Shown here in pieces: positions 59,962-64,000 of a stretch of DNA of 64,000 bases; the stretch's first letter is position 1, and every line of letters starts with the position of its first letter. The position numbers and the translations under genes are program-made. Source of the DNA: Sanghuangporus weigelae (Eukaryota > Basidiomycota > Agaricomycetes > Hymenochaetales > Hymenochaetaceae); assembly GCA_033182465.1 (NCBI GenBank), contig CP137322.1, forward strand, positions 1,426,001 to 1,490,000, read 5' to 3'. Below the pieces are notes generated by a model, which was given only the letters and a program-made list of their open reading frames with translations, was not told the origin of the DNA and did no database searches.

Positions 59962-61815
59962 TCATTGGATCGAAAATAGAGACGATGGTAAGTCAGAGTC
60001 AGTTTTGTACCTTGCGGATAAAACGGATGATTAGGAAAGGGGGAGGGAGGGGAGACGTACAGGCAGTCGGTTTTGCGTATTCCGTAGAGCGAAGTATGGC
60101 TTGGGATGCCTTCGATACGGTGTACGGCGTTTAGGTTCTTCCGGAGGGTGAGTTGGAAAAGGGAGAAGGAGCCTTGGCTGAAGTAGTAGTAACTCGTGTC
60201 AATCTTCCTTCTTTGCTTTCTGGGCTAGAGGGTTCAGATAGGATGAAGACGTACCGAGAGATGATGGTAGAATACGCAAGGAAGAAGACCCAAATACGGT
60301 ACCAGCGCTCTCCATACGCCTGGATGACCTTATCCTTGTTGGATACCCAATTCTGGTACCAGCGGTAGATCGTCGCGGAGTAATGCACGCCCAGGACGTC
60401 GATATTCTTGACTTCGAAGCCGGCTTTTTCGACTTGGTTGACTACCCAGCCGAGGGAGCAGGACGCGTCGGCTCCGGGGAAGATGTATTTGTTCATGAAG
60501 AGACCCCAGATGAGGTCCTCGAATTGCCAGTCTTGGCGGATACCGGCAACTTGGAGGACGAAGGTGCCTTGCTCGTCGAGGAGGTCGTAGATTTGTTTGA
60601 GGAAAGTGCCGTAGCGGCGGATACCGACGTGCTAAAGGAAAGGGAATAAAAACTGATCAAAATCCATGACCTGTTCAGTTCGGTAGGTAGGACACTCACC
60701 TCAGCCATCTCGAGCGCAACGATCTTCGTAAATTGGCCAGGACCGCCAGGGATGTCGCGGTAGTCGCAGCACAGTATGCGCGCCTTGTCGGCACTAACAC
60801 CGTTATTCTTGATGCGTTCGGTGCCGAAAGCCGTCTGGTGCTTACTGAGAGTTACTCCAGTGGCATCGCAGCCGAAGTTCTTCGCGGCGAAGGTGACTAG
60901 GGTTCCCCATCCACAACCAATATCGAGCAGACGGTCTTCGGGCTTGAGGTCGAGCTTGTTGCATACAAGAGCCAGTTTGTTATCCTGGAGTTCCTCAAGC
61001 GTCTCTGTTCTTGTTGGATCGAGAATGACACCGGAGGTATAGACCATCCTCGGGCCCAAGAACCTAGTCTAGTCAGTATCTCAGATCGTCTAAAGTTATT
61101 GGGATCATACGAACCAGCTATAGAAGTCATCACCGCCTGACGAGGGAACCAAGGCATGTTTTAGCCAATAATATTCGTAGCATTACACAATTGATTTCAC
61201 TTACGGTCATAATGGTCTCGGACTTGTGTTTCGTCTTGGCTTTGAGTGTGGAAAATAACATCGGGAATGAGACTCGTGAAGACGTATTTGAACAGCTCTG
61301 GGGTAAATTGGAAGCTAGCCCAGTCATGGCGCATCTCCATGATATCAAGAACGTCGCCTAAAAAAGACACGTCAACGTTTACGAAAAGAAAATAATTATT
61401 ATTTTAACTGGCCTTTAAACTCGATTTTGCCGTCAAAATAAGCGTCATGGAAGACCTGCATTGGGATTTTCTCCTGGCCTCCGTAGTACTTTGTGAGATT
61501 GATGTCAACGAAGCGGATGTAATGCTCGACGTCTTTGCCAGGAAGTTTGACTTTCTCGTTCTTGCGCTTCCCATACGTGCTCGCATATGACCAGTAACCG
61601 ATTGTGATAGGAAGAGCGAGAAGAATGACGAGGAACCAGTAAGTTTTGAAGCCCCCGTATCTGACTATGGGGATCCATTTTTTGAGGAAGTAGGGGACGC
61701 CGAGGATGAGAGCAACGAGGACGCGGTTACTGAAATTACCGTTCCCCTCCGCCAAACCTTCCAGCGGAGCGTTCTTTATAGCTGGACTGTTTGTGACCTG
61801 CACGGACGACGACAT
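59962..61815 (-). CDS. MTS1: Sphingolipid C9-methyltransferase
   Basis: MTS1 methylates C9 of the sphingoid base to give the fungal 9-methyl glucosylceramides. The N-terminus MSSSVQVTNSPAIKN is followed by two hydrophobic segments (VALILGVPYFL; YWFLVILLALPITIGYW), as expected for the membrane-bound enzyme. Family motifs are intact: KLPGKDVEHYIRF, IPMQVFHDAYFDGKIEFKG, SQDETQVRDHYDRGDDFYSW, the SAM-binding LLDIGCGWGTLVTF, GCDATGVTLSKHQT, EMAEHVGIRRYG and MNKYIFPGADASCSLGWV. The overall fold matches cyclopropane fatty acid synthases. One intron (61358-61412) appears to use a GC donor. The 3' end is uncertain: a normal-sized 50-nt intron (60011-60060) puts the stop at 59962, while other acceptors would give slightly different tails. 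The start at 61815 precedes the family N-terminus. Confidence 0.92.
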
Positions 61816-62045
61816 GGTGGGACGTGGCCGTCGATGTTGTTTGAGTGAAAAGAGGGAAAATTCGGCTGTTGCTGGCTTCTCTTCTTCTTCTGGATGGACT
61901 TCCAAGAACTTACGCGACGGCTTCGCGACGCGCCGATTTAAGAGCACGTGAACGAAAAGGACACGTCTTCGAAAAGCTCGCTTCAATTGAAAGTCTGCAG
62001 TGAAGAATCACCTAGATTGGAGCCTCCCTTTGCTTAGACTTGATA
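61816..62045. promoter_or_regulatory. Divergent promoter region, MTS1 / YIF1
   Basis: 230 bases between divergent start codons. C/T-rich near the centre; no TATA box seen. Confidence 0.45.
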
Positions 62046-63338
62046 ATGTCTAGTCCTTATATTTCTTCATCCAGGTCACCACCACCTTTGCAGCATCCGG
62101 TGCCAACGCATCCTGCTTTCATTCCGGAGCCTCCATCGACGCCCAATTCTCCTCACGGATACATGCGTTTTACTAGCTCACCTTCAAATCAGAGCGTACC
62201 TCCAGCAAACTTTTATGGCCCTCACCAGCCTCCTCAGCCGCAGCCAGTCGGTGGATTTGCGTCATCTCAATTCCAAGGATTCACTCCAGGTCCTGGACAA
62301 GGTCATCATCCAACTCAGCAACAGCAGCCTTTACCTCAAAGCTTTGACTTCACGCAGTGGGGTGTAAACCCCGCGACAGCACAGATTGGCATGCAGCTTG
62401 GCCAGAGCGCTGTCGCTGCTGGACAGGAGTATGTGCAGAAAAACGTCAGTCTTGTTATGCTTCTTCTTTCAGCTCAGTCCATCCTGATCCTTTCCTGTGT
62501 AGTTCGGGTCCCATATTCCAGTCCCTCTGCTAAAACATCATTTCAACGTCTCCAACTCATACGTTATTCGAAAACTACAGCTTGTACTGTTTCCTTGGCG
62601 TCACAAGCGATGGACGCGAGCCAATAGACCGACAGAGCAGGGCCAAGCACAGTGGCTGCCACCTAGAGATGATATCAACAGTCCAGACTTATATATCCCC
62701 GGTAAGACACAATGAGATTTCGGAAAATGACGTTGGTTCGCTTAAAAAAGCATCTCCTCAGTGATGGCATTCGTGACATACATTCTCCTTGCCGCCTGGT
62801 ACTCCGGAGTTCAGGATCGATTCCATCCCGAAATTCTTGGTCGAGTCGCTTCACGAGCACTCGTAGTCGTGCTTGTGGAATTTGGCTTCATCAAACTGGG
62901 ATGCTATTTGCTAAACATATCTGGATCGAGTCAGGTCACCGACTTATTCGCATACAGTGGATACAAGTTTGTTGGGTAAGTAATTCCGCTTTTCGCAGGA
63001 CATCTGAATTTGAAACGTCATGGCTCTGCAGTGTGGTATCGACCGTAATATTCGCTTTCTTGAGCTCCAGTACGACGGTCTATTTGGCCGCTTTCTTGTA
63101 CTGTTTCTCCGCGAACGGATTCTTTTTGGTGCGTATACCGTAATTATACTGCTGCGCACCGTCCTTATACTTTAATCAATAGCTCCGAGCGCTGAAATAC
63201 GTAGTCTTACCGGATCCGCGAGATACTTCTCAGCATGTTGGGACTCTTTCGCCTGGCCAACGCAGTAGACGAATCTGGTTCTTGTTCGCTATAGCACTAT
63301 CACAATTCCTGTTCATGGGCATTCTTGTGCGTATTTAG
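62046..63338 (+). CDS. YIF1: Yip1-interacting factor Yif1 (ER-Golgi transport)
   Basis: Yif1 forms a membrane complex with Yip1 and Yos1 that binds Ypt GTPases for COPII vesicle fusion. The N-terminus is Pro/Ser/Gln-rich (MSSPYISSSRSPPPLQ) and cytosolic. The conserved region is QIGMQLGQSAVAAGQEYVQK, then after an intron FGSHIPVPLLKHHFNVSNSY and QAQWLPPRDDINSPDLYIP. Five membrane segments follow (from MAFVTYILLAAWYSG to IWFLFAIALSQFLFMGIL). The GYKFVG motif between spans is typical. The stop TAG is at 63336-63338. About five introns. Confidence 0.9.
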
Positions 63339-63492
63339 ATCGCATGTCTGTAGCGTAGTATCTTCTGTTTCCTTGTCGAAATCGAACTCTGACACGACCG
63401 ATATAGCTAATAATTCAATTTGACATCACTGACAAGAGAAAAAATAATAGAATACAAGCAGATTGATCAAGCCAAGATGAAAGATGGGATAT

Positions 63493-64000
63493 CAAGTTTG
63501 CAGTTTCTTTACAAGACCATCAATAGTGTCTGCATTCGCCTTAAGTTCGGCCCACTAAAGTAACTAACAGTTCAGGACTGTTATTTTTGTAAGAATGGCA
63601 AGGTCGTACCTGTTCTGGCGACAAAGAGATACCCTTCTTGCCCGGCTGGAGGTCATCATCTTTACCATAGAACTCTCGGATATCTACCAGTACGGAGCCT
63701 ATAACATCTCCTATAAGTGAATGAGGTAGTTCTGAGTCTGAATGGCATAGACCTTTGAAGCTGCGAACTGTAACGCGTCTCTTCTTCCCCAGATCAACAA
63801 ACTTTTCGCCATCTGAATTCGTGAAGACTTTCGGCAGAGTTAGAGAGAAGCTCTCATAAGTGAGGAAATTGATTTACCATTCTGCAGGTAGTCACGTCAG
63901 ACAGGGCCTTGGAGGACGAAAAGACTCGGGATAGCTCACTTTTGCGACACTCCCCTTCTTACCCGACGAACCAGATGGTGAGGACTCTTTCGTCGAGCCC
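63493..64000 (-). CDS. SUB1: Transcription coactivator Sub1/PC4, partial (N-terminus off the right edge)
   Basis: Sub1/PC4 binds single-stranded DNA and supports RNA polymerase II transcription. The C-terminal DNA-binding domain is complete: [17 protein letters not shown], then across an intron (gtctat...cttatag) [33 protein letters not shown], and after another intron [20 protein letters not shown] with TGA at 63493. The upstream Ser/Lys-rich region ([16 protein letters not shown]) is typical of the disordered N-terminus. A 4-nt exon (63878-63881) between two introns is needed to keep frame between SVAK and [10 protein letters not shown]. The start codon lies beyond the window. Confidence 0.9.
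63878..63881 (-). other. Candidate 4-nt exon of SUB1
   Basis: Direct joining of the exon ending GTC GCA AAA to the one starting TCTTCACGAATTC is out of frame. The tetramer AATG, preceded by acctgcag and followed by gtaaat, restores it (K-N-V-F-T-N). An exon this small is unusual, so an alternative start or a different splice form should be considered. Confidence 0.5.

Overview
The window is nuclear DNA of a filamentous basidiomycete, most likely a wood- or litter-decaying Agaricomycete. Three things point there. Almost every gene is cut by many short introns (about 50-60 bases, GT...CTRAY...AG). The genes match Agaricomycete-type families. One gene encodes a class II manganese peroxidase, an enzyme known from white-rot and litter-decay lineages. 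Genes are packed on both strands, often as divergent pairs with 200-350 bp between start codons or as convergent pairs with almost touching ends. No tRNA, rRNA, CRISPR, transposon or virus-derived element was recognised. Coordinates run from start codon to stop codon and include introns; splice sites were placed by eye from GT-AG signals and reading frame, so internal boundaries are provisional.

Layout. 0-9.5 kb (all minus): a partial Ser/Ala-rich surface protein, the P5B-type ATPase YPK9, the ER-Golgi SNARE BOS1 and a FAM72-domain protein. 9.8-19.5 kb (plus): ribosome-biogenesis protein RRP17, nonsense-mediated decay factor UPF2 and a probable ATRIP/Rad26 checkpoint protein. 19.8-26.6 kb: a LARGE/GT49-like membrane protein, then a cytochrome P450, maleylacetate reductase and a quinone oxidoreductase, which together look like a small aromatic-catabolism neighbourhood. 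27-37 kb: RabGAP GYP5, RNA polymerase subunit RPB3 with a Gly-Trp repeat tail, mitochondrial ABC1-family protein MCP2/ADCK1, GPI mannosyltransferase GPI18 and the complex I Fe-S factor IND1. 37.2-38.8 kb: the secreted manganese peroxidase. 40.4-46.9 kb: Tudor-SN (SND1), mitoribosomal protein bS6m (MRP17) and a HAD-like protein. 48-59 kb: a Mei2-like RNA-binding protein, a 4.2-kb tract without a recognisable gene, and a large unrecognised disordered protein. 60-64 kb: sphingolipid C9-methyltransferase MTS1, Golgi protein YIF1 and the partial transcription coactivator SUB1/PC4.

Most genes are conserved housekeeping genes for RNA metabolism, secretory traffic and membrane lipids. The accessory content is the manganese peroxidase and the P450/maleylacetate reductase/quinone reductase group, both compatible with lignin breakdown and use of the resulting aromatics. 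The points most worth a second look are several very small exons (4, 10, 13 and 18 nt) that interrupt conserved motifs, the GW-repeat tail on RPB3, the catabolic gene group, and the 4.2-kb tract behind the Mei2 homologue.
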